Assembly (NCBI GenBank): GCA_030248295.1
Contig: JASANH010000138.1
Span: forward strand, 558,001-622,000
Reading direction: 5' to 3'
DNA: 64,000 nt
Source: Mesodorylaimus sp. YZB2_4
Lineage: Eukaryota; Nematoda; Enoplea; Dorylaimida; Dorylaimidae
The notes beneath the pieces were generated by a model, which worked only from the letters and a program-made list of their open reading frames with translations, made no database searches and was not told the origin of the DNA. The translations under genes and the position numbers were made by a program. Position 1 is the first letter of the stretch, and the number at the start of each line of letters is the position of its first letter. Below are positions 12,730-23,257 of this stretch, piece by piece.

Positions 12730-15700
12730 CTAAAATCACCGTGCCTATCATGGTCTCGCGGTCAGTCAGAGGCAGGCAGGACAGAGCCCCGACTGCACTA
12801 TTTGGTTACTGTATACGAAGGTTTGGTGAGAGACGGACCCGTCATAGCGCTCTGCCTTCATAGCTCTTCATTTTTGTTCTGGCCAAAAGCGAACAGCCAA
12901 CAGCACCACCCCGTCTGGCATGACTTGGAAGGAAAATGTGTATGGAACAGCATTATATATACAGTCTGTCTCCCTGTCTGAGATTTACGACTAAGAAGCT
13001 TTTTGGCGCGCCTCTAAAACACTACAAAATTGGAGATTCACGCCTAAGAAAAGAATCCAGAAGCTCGACTGGAATCGATAGCCTCTTCAGAATGCTATCC
13101 CAAAAAAAGCTTGCGGAAGGATATTAGTCTTTGTAGACACTGGAGCAAGGCTTCCTCTGAGAAATAGGCCGGCGACTATCGAAAAGTTTGGAGGCTTACC
13201 TCTGTCTCTGTGCGTGCTAATAATGGGGTGGAGACCAGAAGCAACGCAATCCAAAAAAGGCGACCAACCGAGGCCCCCATGGTTCTTCGTACTCGCAATA
13301 TCATAAGTGGCTAAAATGAGACAACATTTGTAAGCCTGGCAGTTGTTCAGACACTCGCGCCTTCAACTGAAACAAGATACCAGTATCAGTAGGTGTTTGG
13401 TTCGGTGACAACAAAGGATACAGTTCGTGAAAAATATCCAAACATATCAGGGATACTCTGTCAGATAGGAGACAATCTCACCAAGGCACCTGCATTATAA
13501 GCGCTATAAGCATGAGAAAGATGTCGCTTACTCGACGAGATCGTTAAACACGAAGAATGACAGCCGTGTTTGAATTCATCCTCGGGTGTGCCGAGCCTTT
13601 GGATACCCCGTGGCGAAAAAGGGAAAGACGGCGAAGAATCTTTCTTCGCTTCGAGACAGCGCACGATAGAAAAGGAGAAGCACTCCTAGCTGCTCGCTGC
13701 CTCCCCTTGGATGGGATTAAAAGAATATCGGTCGGCCGGACAAGGGGGACGTCAGCTCGGATGTTGTCCCTTTTCTTCTTTTATTAACGCTAGCCGGTTC
13801 ACCGGGGGCGCGCTAGCGCGCTGATTAGGGGCTGACATTCGGCGCTAAGCCATCGACCAATTGCCTGAATCGCTGCTTGTCTACTGTATGACGCATGAAC
13901 TAGCTGAACTGACAAGCTCTTCGCCCCTACGCACCGTCCACAAAGTAGCTCAGGGTCCTGCCCGAACGAGGCCTGATGGGCGGATACATGACATCCGATC
14001 AAGCCCCTGGACACTACCTCAGATTAGCTTTCGAAGAGGTATCTTCATTCAAGGACGACAGCCTTTACAAGGCCTGGCTACGAGGCATGGCATCTCAAAC
14101 AATACGCTTTAGCAGTTCCAGCAAAGATCAAGGGCCCACTCGGACTCGAGACAACTTCTTTCTACTCTAAATCTTATACGATGGTATGCCTCGGAAGTTG
14201 TTTTCACTACAAAACTTCAGGGCAGAGTGAGGGCAGAGTGCCACTGCCTATAGGGCCGCCGAAGGGTATGCGCATCTCGCTGTGATAATGCTTGTTTTCA
14301 CGAGGGGGACCCGCCGGTACTGACTGATCGGGCGTGAAAAATCGCATTGGTCTAAGCTAGCTAATAATTAGTGCGCTTTACCTTCTATCGCACGTGCCAA
14401 TGGATCTCGCGGGACAGCGTCTTCCGATACAATAAAATCAAGCATCTAGGCAACACGGGAAGTATAGTAACATGTTTTCGTTTAGGGGTGTCTCGATGAA
14501 AGAGAGCCTAATGAAATATCCGAGTACAAAGGCCTCAGGTTCTGCCCGTTCATGGTTCTACGAGATTCGTGTTCTCAAACCGTGTCAAGCAGCTCACAGA
14601 GTTTCACGCTAACAAGTTTTCAAATAAAAAAATGAGCCTACCTCTCTCAGAAATTCAATCGAACTTCGGAGGCGAGCTTAATTTCGCACTTGTAGTGGAA
14701 TGCCATTTCGAGCATTGGGCTATTATTCACGCCTAACTTATCGCCGCTAGTGTCGCCGAATGCAGGTGGTCCAAGCGAGGATGCTAATATTGCTGCGACA
14801 AAATAATAACATGTAAAATGTCTGATAGTATATAGACGAGTAGAGAGTGCCGGCAGATCGGATGTTTGGACTGGATCAGTGGTCCTAAGCAGCTGAAGGA
14901 GAAACGTGGGAGCACTTTGAGGCTCGAGTAGAACTTGCTCAGCAGGACTGTCTTCTTAGACCACCGCTGAGGAAAGGCTCCTGGGAGAAATTAAATTCAC
15001 ATAGTTGGATGCGCCGCCACCTTTGCTCATTAGGGTCAAAGGAAGCTACTGGAGGCGGGTTTACTATGCTGACAGGCAATTGCCATCGTTATTGGCTTGA
15101 CGTCAGCTGAACGCCGCTGTGCCGGAACAAAGCGAGCGCGTGATCAATGGGAATGATGTCCAGTATGGCTACATCCAGTTGCCGCCGCGGCTATCATTAT
15201 TGATTCACAGTGGAATGGAAAGGTATGCCGGCATGCCTCCATGATTGTTGTGATGAAGATGGCTGTACGCAGGTGAGGAGGCACTGACGTTAAACAAGGA
15301 TTGAGGAAGTGGAGATAACTTCCCTCGAGCGAAAACCTTCGTTTCCTCTGCCTTCATATGACACTCCGGGCAACCAACTAATAAGGCAATATAGAAGCAG
15401 AATTGATTTTCGAATGGATTATTGAAAGAGAGGCTTGTGAAATATGGCTAGGGCATGGATAGACATTGATAGATCAGCCAGTGGTTTTGTGTGGTCTCTA
15501 CGTCAAATCAAGCTGATAACACGATAGTCTGATACAGTTAATCGAGTATGAGCCCCCGTTCGTTAGTAAAATCTTCAGTGCACATGCGTGTACAGTATGA
15601 TAAGCTCACGCACATTTATCTACGACAGGTACAAGGGATATCCTGCCTCTTATCTCCCTTGTCTACTGTATCCTTTTTATTTAGAAGGTTCCGGTCAAAG

Positions 15701-17449
15701 TCTAATGATGCTTTGTACGCAGTCAAGCGGGCATAGAGGGACGAAGCAAAAATAGGTCCTTCACACAAAGCCAGTGATGAACAAGGGTCATGTGAGGTCT
15801 TCGTCAAATCACCACCATAATCTCATGTCGATATTTCTAAACTCATCATTTTTATTGACAGACCCTGCTGAAAGTTTGTGCTCTTCTTAGAAGCCTTTAA
15901 AAAACACCCCCCCCCCACCCCCCTAAGGGACCCCCCCCCCCCCCCCCCCCCCCACCACCCAGCAGTCTGATAGGTAGATGCGACTACTCAAGAAGGCGCA
16001 CAATGATCAAACTTGAGAGTGGGTTAGTCATTAGTTCTGTTCGTACTCGTGCCAGAACCGGCGCAATTTCCTAGTTGTGCCAGTATTTGCAGAAATGTTC
16101 CAGAATAAGCGATTTCATTCAAGGGAGAAGGTGTTGTGACGACGCGAGGAATTCTGCGAGTAGGCTCAAAGACGGCCGATTACAGTATGTAAATTCAGAA
16201 GAAATTTTACAATTCGAGGGTGTTGTACTTTGTTCGATCAATGACGAAGAGTGATAACTATTGAGGGCGCAGCGTTTGACAACTCTGCGTACCGCAAGAA
16301 ATCGTATGTAGATAATGGATGTTTGCTTATTGGGCGGAGTGACGAAGTTACATGCCTCAAATCTCTATGCTCACTGCGAAACCCGTTTCTGGCTTTATGA
16401 TCTGATTTTTGTGGACACTACTCTATTACGTGATTTTTACATAAAATAATCCGCGGCCCGTGTCAATCACCAACCAGGGGCTTCATTCTGACAGACCTTC
16501 GGTCAAGGGCTTCTTCGTTCATCCTTGGAAAGACCAGGAGGAACTTCATGGTTGATTTTTTTAAGATTCTGCTTGAGCAGGGTTTCTATGTCGTTGTCGT
16601 AACCGTTTTCCGTGCTGACTTATGTTCCTGTTGCACTATCAGTTCAGCGGCGAATACGCAGGGTAGGGTGCATTCTGCCATGACAGAGACTTAAATTGGA
16701 TGCAGTAAGTAGGCCTGATAGGGCTAAATGGAACCCTGGTTTTCGCAGAAGCCTCGTTCAGTCAAGACAGAGCTATATACAAGGAGCAGTTAAGAGAAAG
16801 AATGAACCTCATATAGAGTCAGCCGCAGCGACAATCATTTTGAAGATTCTTCGTAATAGCAGGAGCTGAAAGCATGAAAATAGGAATTTTTGTTATCATA
16901 GAATAGAATGAAAAACAGTTTTATTTATTCTTCCAGTACATATTTTCCCTGAATCAGGGTGCTTCTAAAAACTAGCTGCCCTAGAGGTTAAACAGTGAAT
17001 CAAGAACACACTGTACACACTTAATCCGCTAAATACTGTCCGGTTAACACGTATACTTCACTACATTTTCTCACTACTCATTACCTGCTACCCTGAGCTC
17101 CTGAGAAGCAGACACTTCTCTGCATCATCAAGGCTACTATGCAGTGGCATGTGATAGGCACTGGTACGGCACCACTTTTTCCACAGCAAGAAGTGACCTC
17201 TTTTTGTCTAGCATAAGGGATTAGCCGGACAGTATTTAGCGTGAAATCCTTGGCTCGCCCTAGGACAGACTAGGGCTGACCAGAGGATGGCTCAAGCCAG
17301 GAACCAACCCACGCAGTCCACGGACACTTATTGATATGTTTTACTGACCCACACCAATAAGGTCGTGTAGACTCACAATTCGGGGAGCAGCCGCACGTGC
17401 CGGCCGTCAAAGGGGTTCTGACGGGGAGTAAGTGCTCCGGGAAGTTGAT
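12730..17449. other. gene-poor region, 4.7 kb, with unplaced short open frames
   Basis: I see no recognisable gene. The missing first exon of the class B GPCR (signal peptide) should lie here on the minus strand, but I could not identify it. Short frames at 13112-13310 (with a VDTGA string) and 13976-14170 look faintly protein-like and may be decayed mobile-element pieces. A long C-homopolymer tract is listed separately. TACAGTA/TACTGTA words occur near 12807, 13884, 15592, 15661 and 16183. Confidence 0.35.
15906..15960. repeat. poly(C)-rich low-complexity tract
   Basis: Two long C runs (about 10 and more than 20 bases), separated by a few A, T and G bases, fill this stretch. The minus strand is therefore G-rich and could form G-quadruplex structure. 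Such runs are also common places for sequencing or assembly error, so its length should not be trusted. Confidence 0.85.
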
Positions 17450-17950
17450 GGCTTGGTGGGGGGGTCCTAAGAGGAGAGGGATTCTTCTCTTTCCCCCTTA
17501 GCCCCTTGAAAAAAAGTTTATAGGGAAGAAGAAAGGGAGGAAGGAAAAGGGGGAGGGCGGGGCAAAGCCTCTTTGCCCTCCCCAAGGCCCACGCCTTTTA
17601 GGCCCAACAAACCATCCACAACACCACCCACCCAACAAAACAAAACACACTTTTCTTGGACGGCGACAAAAAAAGAGGACACCACCCAGACACCACCAAA
17701 AACCAGCACGGACCCCACCCCCCCCCACCCACCCAAAAAGAAGGATTAGATGCCGTCGAGGCAAGTCGGGTCTCAACTCTCTCTCCTGCGTGTGCAGAAA
17801 CTAGTTTTTTTACGTAATAGAGCGAAAGGACAACGGATAGAGATCTTGATATTAATAAGATTATATCGAATTGATTACCTGATTTCACTTTACGGAATCC
17901 TCTGGAGGAGGAAGTATCGTGGTTCAAGGTATTTCACGGGAAGGAGAATA

Positions 17951-18883
17951 ATGGAGAATCAAGCTTCCAATACGATGGAAATCGAAAATGAGTTCATTTT
18001 GGAAAACACCACGTCTGTCAAGAGGGGGTTCGAGTTTGCCTACATCTTATTGCGGTCGAATGATCTGCTCGACAAGAGTGTAGAGGTGATTATGAAAGCC
18101 ATCTCGGAAGAAAATCCAAAAGAAAGACATCCATTATTTGCTTGGCGCTTCGCTCGTGCAATTAAGCTGGCCTATCCAACAAAAGAATCACGTGACCTGG
18201 TCGTCAAGGAAAAATTGTCAATTTTCAATATTCGTGTCGATATTGAAATGCCAAAAGTGTTCACTCCCGAGGGGAGAAAAACCATTCATTTGTTTGGAAT
18301 ACCGATCGACATTGGACACACGGAAGTAGAAAAGTGGCTCAAAGATCACGGATTTCCAAGCAGGTCAGAAATGAGATGGATCACCTATCGTGGAACGGAA
18401 ATTAGATCTGGTGCAAGATCAGTTATTGTGTCGTTGCCCCCTGAGAAGGAAATACCTGGATACATCGACTTCAAGCCTCGTGATCAAAGAAAAGCATTCT
18501 CGGTCCAAGTATGGTATCACGGAATGCCCATTTGGTGCTGGCGATGTAAGAGCAAAGGCCACATGGCAAGGAATTGCTATCTTGCCGACTACCGACCAGA
18601 ACCAGGCTCATATGCAGCGATGGCCAGCGGTGGTGGAGGATTTCGACAAGCTGCTGAATCAGGATCGATAGGACCGACTCCGACAACGAATATATCGAAC
18701 AAGCCTAATGAGATCAGCAATGAAGAGTACCCCCCACTGACAACCTTGACCGCCAATGCACCAGTCATCACTCGACCGAACCGAGAAACAGCTGCCACAG
18801 CAGTGGCAAGTGTTCAAGAAATTCTTCCTTTTTTTCGAAAGAATCGCCTCTTTCGAATCACCATCCATGCGCCTTTACGATAG
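17951..18883 (+). CDS. LINE ORF1: RNA-binding protein with CCHC zinc knuckle
   Basis: ATG 17951 (MENQASNTMEIE) is chosen because the open frame upstream to 17750 is low-complexity leader sequence. In its own frame the protein is about 310 residues and ends at TAG 18881-18883. Residues about 20-200 look like the RRM-like nucleic-acid-binding region of Tx1/L1 ORF1 proteins (for example KTIHLFGIPIDIGHTEVEKW). The zinc knuckle CWRCKSKGHMARNC (C-x2-C-x4-H-x4-C) lies at about 18538-18579. A Gly/Ser/Pro-rich linker follows. At 18829-18835 the frame crosses seven T. Past it, the zero frame reads only about 16 non-conserved residues before the stop, while the -1 frame enters a conserved NADAR domain. 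ORF1 therefore probably continues there by frameshift, or a single T has been lost. Confidence 0.85.
   Translation: MENQASNTMEIENEFILENTTSVKRGFEFAYILLRSNDLLDKSVEVIMKAISEENPKERHPLFAWRFARAIKLAYPTKESRDLVVKEKLSIFNIRVDIEMPKVFTPEGRKTIHLFGIPIDIGHTEVEKWLKDHGFPSRSEMRWITYRGTEIRSGARSVIVSLPPEKEIPGYIDFKPRDQRKAFSVQVWYHGMPIWCWRCKSKGHMARNCYLADYRPEPGSYAAMASGGGGFRQAAESGSIGPTPTTNISNKPNEISNEEYPPLTTLTANAPVITRPNRETAATAVASVQEILPFFRKNRLFRITIHAPLR
18829..18835 (+). promoter_or_regulatory. candidate -1 ribosomal frameshift site (T7) joining ORF1 to NADAR
   Basis: In the ORF1 frame the codons are CCT TTT TTT CGA, so T TTT TTT fits the X XXY YYZ slippery pattern. A -1 slip gives CCT TTT TTT TCG AAA and enters the NADAR frame exactly at its conserved FFSKES start. 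A one-base deletion in a homopolymer, either real or a sequencing error, would look identical. I did not identify a convincing downstream pseudoknot. Confidence 0.5.
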
Positions 18884-19461
18884 ATGGCCAAAGCTTCACT
18901 TCAACTGAGCAATATCTGTATAAGGAAAGGGCGAAAGCAGTGGGTGACAAGGAAGACGAAATGAGGATCATGAACGCGGAATCAGCGGCTGAGACGAAAG
19001 CGATTGGCAAAAAGATCAAGTGGAACGAAAAGGATATGGGCAAGTGGATTGATTTCGCGAAGAAAAAATTGTATTTGGCAAACTTCAAAAAATTCGAATG
19101 CAATCCGGAATTAAGAAAATTTCTGTTTGAAACATCGCCTAAACTACTGGTGGAGGGCAATCCGAACGATAGTCGATGGGGTGTTGGCCTGAGCTGTGAC
19201 GATCTGGAAATTTTTGATCAATCCAAATGGAAAGGGAAAAACGAATTTGGCAAGCTGCTGACGGAACTGCGAGACAAGATGATGACATTGCCGCAGTTTA
19301 AAAAGGAAGTGCATGAAGTGATGGAGAAAAGAAAGCAAGCCGAAATGAGGAAACGACAGCGTAGCAGCGACGGGGAATCGAGTAGAGAGGAGCAATCGGA
19401 CACGCATCCAAAACGTAAGCAGAGCTGTAACAATGTCCTGGATGAGAGCTTGGCTTTTTGA
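18835..19461 (+). CDS. NADAR (YbiA/DUF1768-like) domain encoded inside the LINE
   Basis: Read in the -1 frame from the T7 run, the sequence gives a full NADAR domain of about 155 residues and a basic, Ser-rich tail, ending at TGA 19459-19461. Landmarks in order: FFSKESPLSN, IDGQSFTSTEQYLY (with the Glu placed like the family's catalytic Glu, codon 18907-18909), AAETKAIGKKI, then KLLVEGNPNDSRWGVGL and WKGKNEFGKLLTELRDKM. These match the family's start and its ND..WG.G and GKN.LG..L..LR signatures. Family members hydrolyse N-glycosidic bonds: YbiA acts on riboflavin precursors, and NADAR proteins remove ADP-ribose from guanine. No local ATG precedes the conserved start; the first is 18961, inside the domain. 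Production as an ORF1 fusion is therefore likely. The link to retrotransposition is inference. Confidence 0.88.
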   Translation, partial: SKESPLSNHHPCAFTIDGQSFTSTEQYLYKERAKAVGDKEDEMRIMNAESAAETKAIGKKIKWNEKDMGKWIDFAKKKLYLANFKKFECNPELRKFLFETSPKLLVEGNPNDSRWGVGLSCDDLEIFDQSKWKGKNEFGKLLTELRDKMMTLPQFKKEVHEVMEKRKQAEMRKRQRSSDGESSREEQSDTHPKRKQSCNNVLDESLAF

Positions 19462-19469
19462 AACTGTAA

Positions 19470-22400
19470 GATTGGGTTTCGGGCGGTGCTAGGTCTTGTT
19501 GGTCAATATTTCTTGATCTCATCATAGGTCCAAAAATATTTTTTGCAACTCACAATACTGCTGGGCTGAGAAATAAGGTGCCAAAAATTCTCTCAGTTTT
19601 TGAATTTTTGAAAGTGTATGATGTAGTTTGTATGCAGGAGACGCATTTTCGAAACCACTCTGAAGCGGCCTACTTTGACAGTGTTTTTGAAAGCAGATTT
19701 ATGATTTTCCATAGTTTTTCACAAGAGTATTGTTCAGGGATATGTATGTTGGTCAGTAGGGCTTGTTTGTTCTCGGAAATAACTCGCATAACCAGTATTG
19801 AAGGTAGAGCAATAGCATTGAAGGTTCGATATGAGTCTAGGATTTTTCTTCTTTTTGGAGTATATGCGCCTGCTCAAGAGTCCCCTAGGAAAGCTTTCTT
19901 TGACCAGTTACTCGACAAGGCTTTAGAAAAGTTCCGGTACCACGATGCTGCCTTTTGCATGGGAGATTTCAACTTTGTCGAGTCCAAGGAGCTCGACCGA
20001 AGTGACCTCACGGTCTATCCAGAGGGCGGGCTGAAAGAGTTTTCTAAATTTTCATCTAAATTTAAATTGCACGATATCTTCCGATATCATAATCCGAAGA
20101 CAAAAGAATTCTCTCATCTTGCTCACAGTTCCAAAACTCAAGGGCGACTTGACAGAATTTATGGCACTGAAAACGCGGTTGAGTCGTACAGCAAGCATGA
20201 ATTCATAGAAACAGGACTGTCTGATCATAAGATTTTTCAAATTTCTTTTATATTTAGCTTTGCGCAGATTAAAAGAGGACCTTCTTACTGGAAACTAGAC
20301 GTAGAGTTTTTACAACGTGACGATGCTTTGAAGGAACAAGTCAAAAATAAGCTTTTGTTTTTGGAGGCCTACCTCCAAGGCGCATGCGATAGGGATGTGC
20401 TGAGTGCGTGGGATCAGTGCAAGTCTGAAATAGGACGGTTGTGCAGAGCATCTAAAACTCAGTTCGAGTCCTACGGAAGGAAAAGAAGAGCGGGTATAGC
20501 AAAGGACCTGGAGAGGGCTAAGGCACTGCTGGCACAGTATCCCAGGAGTGACGTGATGAAAGCTGAATACGAGGAAGTAAGGGAAAAACTAAGGAGTTTT
20601 GACCGCGAGGAAATCAGGAAGAGATTGGCAAAAACGCACTATAAAGATTTGGCAACAGACCAGTTCACGCTGGTAACAGCCAAACTAATGCAAAAGAATT
20701 CGGCTGAATTAAGAACAGTGTACGCGATTAAAGATGATAAGGGGATCGTGCATGATAATCAACTGGAGGTGATAGCAGAAGTGAGAAGACAGTACGCATC
20801 GTTGTTCACAAGTGCAGGGACGATCAAGGAAAATGCGGCAAGAATGTTTTTAGACCAACCTCCCTTCGGTACAGCCGACGAGGTAGACAGGGCTGCACTG
20901 GAGGGAGAGATAAGTGAAGACGAGGTAAAAAAAGCGGTACTCTCCTTCAGCAAAAAGAAATCGCCAGGCAGTGACGGGCTGCCAATAGAATTCTATTTGA
21001 CGTTCTTGGCTGAGCTAAGTGTCATTTTGACCAAAGTTTTTGCAGCTAGCTTGCGTCTAGGGGAGTTGCCAGGGAGCTTGTACTTTGGAATAATATCCCA
21101 GTTGTACAAAGGAGAAGGTGATAAAAAGCTTAGGTCCAATTGGAGGCCACTGACCATGCTCAATGTGGACTACAAAATCCTGGCTAAGGTTTTAGTGATA
21201 AGGCTTAGGAACATAATGTGCAAGCTTGTGCACCCCGACCAAACGTGCTCAGTGCCAGGAAGGGACATAAGGGACGGAGTGCTTACTTTGTACAACGCAG
21301 TTGAGTATGTCAATGAGAAGGAAATGGGGGCCATGCTGTTGTCTGTCGATCACATGTCGGCCTTCGACATCATCGAGTGGGAGTATATGCAACGTGTGCT
21401 AGAATGGTTCAGATTGGGCGAGGGGTTCCAGAAATGGATAGGAATAATTTACAAGGATGGCCTAGTTGCTTCTTCGGTTCAGGTGAACGGTTACATATCC
21501 ACCAGCTTCCATCCTAGTAGAGGGGTCAGGCAAGGTTGCCCACTGTCCGCACTGCTATATGTACTGGTGTCGGAAACAGTGACCAATTATATCAGGAGGG
21601 ACAAACTGGTCAAAGGACTGGACATCTTAGGACAAGAGCAAAAGATAAGTAACTATGCGGATGATACGAATTTCTTGGTGTCTGATGAACATTCAGTAGG
21701 TCGTATCATGCACATCTATGAGCACTATAAAAGAGCCAGCGGGGCAACATTGAAAACAACCAAGACAAAGATTCTGTGTCTAGGAAAGAAAGAGCCTGAC
21801 AGCGTAGGACCCGAGCTGAGGCCCTTTGTTGTAGACAAGGTAAAAGTCTACGGATTTTTCATTGGAAAAGAGGGAATGGAAGTTGCGGATAATTGGACTG
21901 GGGTACGGGAGCACATCGCCTCATTAGGCACTAGGATAGCACATTCAGAAGTTTCCCTGTTTGGCAGGATTCATGTAGCAAATACATATTATCTTTCAAA
22001 GTTGTGGTATCTTGGATCAGTAATTGCACCTGGAACTGACTTACAAAAACTCACAGAAAGAATGATTGACAATTATCTTTGGCATCCAGCCAAAGTCAAC
22101 AAAATAAACAAACTAGTGCTGAAGAGGAGCAAAGACCTGGGCGGAATAGGCTACCCGGACATAGGCTGGAAGATACTCGCTTTTAGGTTGATGTTACTCC
22201 TTAGAAGAACCCTGGCGCAGCAGGAAGCCGTGTGGCACAGATCTTTCGACTACTTTTTCGAGCGAGTTAGGCATGCAAAGTTATGTCATGTAGGAGAAAT
22301 AAAGACACCTCGTCTGTACAAAGATATAAGAAGGGCGGAGCTTACAGCGAACTTCAAGCTGCTTGACCAGCACAGCGTCGGGCTGGACACGAAAACATAC

Positions 22401-23042
22401 CCGATAAAGCATGTCAAAACAAAGATGCTCTATAAACACCTGATGGAGAAGAAGACAGGGAAGGCCACAGCTGCCATGCAAAGTTACTGGTGTGAAAAAT
22501 TGAGTACAGCTAATCTGGACTTCAGGGCCTACTGGAGACTAAACACGAGCAAACATGTGGACGGTCTGACCAGGTCGATACACTACAGTCTCCTGTACAA
22601 GGCACTGTACACTCGGAGTAGGATCACCAACTTCGCAGATGTAGATGAGTCGTGCAAGTACTGTGAGACAGTAGCGGGCCAGAGTATCCGCGAGGACGGA
22701 TACCATGTTTTCGTAGAGTGCCAAAGAGTGCTTGAGTTCTGGAAGAAAGTGGAAGGCCTTCTCCAAAGAATGGATCCTTCCATCAAGTTCAGAGATGAGA
22801 ACAAGATCTTCGGTCTGGCGGGCATAAAAAGCAAATCTACTTTCGTGACAGCGAACATAGTTTTGCAGTCAGTCCAGAGATGTGTTTGGTTCGCCAGAAT
22901 GGATTTTGAGGAAAAAGGAAAACTGGTAGATTTATGGGAATCACTGAGGAAGAGACTTTGGGTCTTGACAAAGAGGGCTCAATTCATTTTGGACAGGCAT
23001 CGGTTTGAGGATACTTTTCATCTTTTTTCATGCAAGAATTGA
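19470..23042 (+). CDS. LINE ORF2: AP endonuclease plus reverse transcriptase
   Basis: The frame is open from 19470 (after a stop at 19467) to TGA 23040-23042, about 1190 residues. The endonuclease occupies roughly 19535-20260, with ATHNTAGLRNK, CMQETHF, MGDFNF, GRLDRIYG and GLSDHKIF. The RT occupies about 20960-21790, with SVDHMSAFD (motif A region), GVRQGCPLSALLY and the catalytic YADD. A C-terminal finger CKYCETV...GYHVFVEC at about 22650-22725 is typical of L1/Tx1 ORF2. No RNase H domain is visible. There is no in-frame ATG before the endonuclease's essential start: the first ATG codes the M of MQETH. Initiation must therefore use a non-AUG codon (GTG 19578), re-initiation or another mechanism, or an upstream ATG has been lost. 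Catalytic motifs look intact. Confidence 0.93.
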   Translation, partial: DWVSGGARSCWSIFLDLIIGPKIFFATHNTAGLRNKVPKILSVFEFLKVYDVVCMQETHFRNHSEAAYFDSVFESRFMIFHSFSQEYCSGICMLVSRACLFSEITRITSIEGRAIALKVRYESRIFLLFGVYAPAQESPRKAFFDQLLDKALEKFRYHDAAFCMGDFNFVESKELDRSDLTVYPEGGLKEFSKFSSKFKLHDIFRYHNPKTKEFSHLAHSSKTQGRLDRIYGTENAVESYSKHEFIETGLSDHKIFQISFIFSFAQIKRGPSYWKLDVEFLQRDDALKEQVKNKLLFLEAYLQGACDRDVLSAWDQCKSEIGRLCRASKTQFESYGRKRRAGIAKDLERAKALLAQYPRSDVMKAEYEEVREKLRSFDREEIRKRLAKTHYKDLATDQFTLVTAKLMQKNSAELRTVYAIKDDKGIVHDNQLEVIAEVRRQYASLFTSAGTIKENAARMFLDQPPFGTADEVDRAALEGEISEDEVKKAVLSFSKKKSPGSDGLPIEFYLTFLAELSVILTKVFAASLRLGELPGSLYFGIISQLYKGEGDKKLRSNWRPLTMLNVDYKILAKVLVIRLRNIMCKLVHPDQTCSVPGRDIRDGVLTLYNAVEYVNEKEMGAMLLSVDHMSAFDIIEWEYMQRVLEWFRLGEGFQKWIGIIYKDGLVASSVQVNGYISTSFHPSRGVRQGCPLSALLYVLVSETVTNYIRRDKLVKGLDILGQEQKISNYADDTNFLVSDEHSVGRIMHIYEHYKRASGATLKTTKTKILCLGKKEPDSVGPELRPFVVDKVKVYGFFIGKEGMEVADNWTGVREHIASLGTRIAHSEVSLFGRIHVANTYYLSKLWYLGSVIAPGTDLQKLTERMIDNYLWHPAKVNKINKLVLKRSKDLGGIGYPDIGWKILAFRLMLLLRRTLAQQEAVWHRSFDYFFERVRHAKLCHVGEIKTPRLYKDIRRAELTANFKLLDQHSVGLDTKTYPIKHVKTKMLYKHLMEKKTGKATAAMQSYWCEKLSTANLDFRAYWRLNTSKHVDGLTRSIHYSLLYKALYTRSRITNFADVDESCKYCETVAGQSIREDGYHVFVECQRVLEFWKKVEGLLQRMDPSIKFRDENKIFGLAGIKSKSTFVTANIVLQSVQRCVWFARMDFEEKGKLVDLWESLRKRLWVLTKRAQFILDRHRFEDTFHLFSCKN

Positions 23043-23216
23043 AAAATATGGAATAGAATGAAAACAATAATAAGAATAAAAATATATATAAAAGATTCTT
23101 TGATCATTTAAGGACCAGTTTTTTCGTGTTCTTTGTGGGGACTAAAGGATGCATTGCGATCTTCAGTATGTGTCTGATTTTGTACCGCGTTTACGTGCCA
23201 GTTAAGTAAAATATGC

Positions 23217-23255
<39 letters not shown>

Positions 23256-23257
<2 letters not shown>

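Larger units (their letters stand above)
17450..23256 (+). mobile_element. non-LTR retrotransposon (LINE, L1/Tx1-like) carrying a NADAR domain
   Basis: A near-complete LINE in plus orientation. Its parts are an A/C- and G-rich leader (about 17450-17950), ORF1 with a CCHC zinc knuckle (17951-18883), a NADAR domain in the -1 frame (18835-19461), ORF2 with AP endonuclease, reverse transcriptase and C-terminal zinc finger (about 19470-23042), a short 3' UTR and a poly(A) tail of about 33 A ending near 23255. The RT sequence (SNWRPLTMLNVDYKILAKV, GVRQGCPLS, YADD) and the absence of RNase H suit the L1/Tx1 group. The 5' boundary is uncertain and I could not identify a target-site duplication. Intact long frames suggest a recent insertion. 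The NADAR domain is unusual for this class. Confidence 0.9.

Noticed and set aside
13112..13310. Frame containing VFVDTGARLPL, resembling the DTGA motif of retroviral-type aspartic proteases
   Set aside because: Only four residues match and no flanking protease or reverse transcriptase sequence is present. Chance is likely.
17498..17927. Minus-strand frames rich in Gly, Trp and Val over the LINE leader
   Set aside because: They are the complement of the A/C-rich, low-complexity LINE 5' region.
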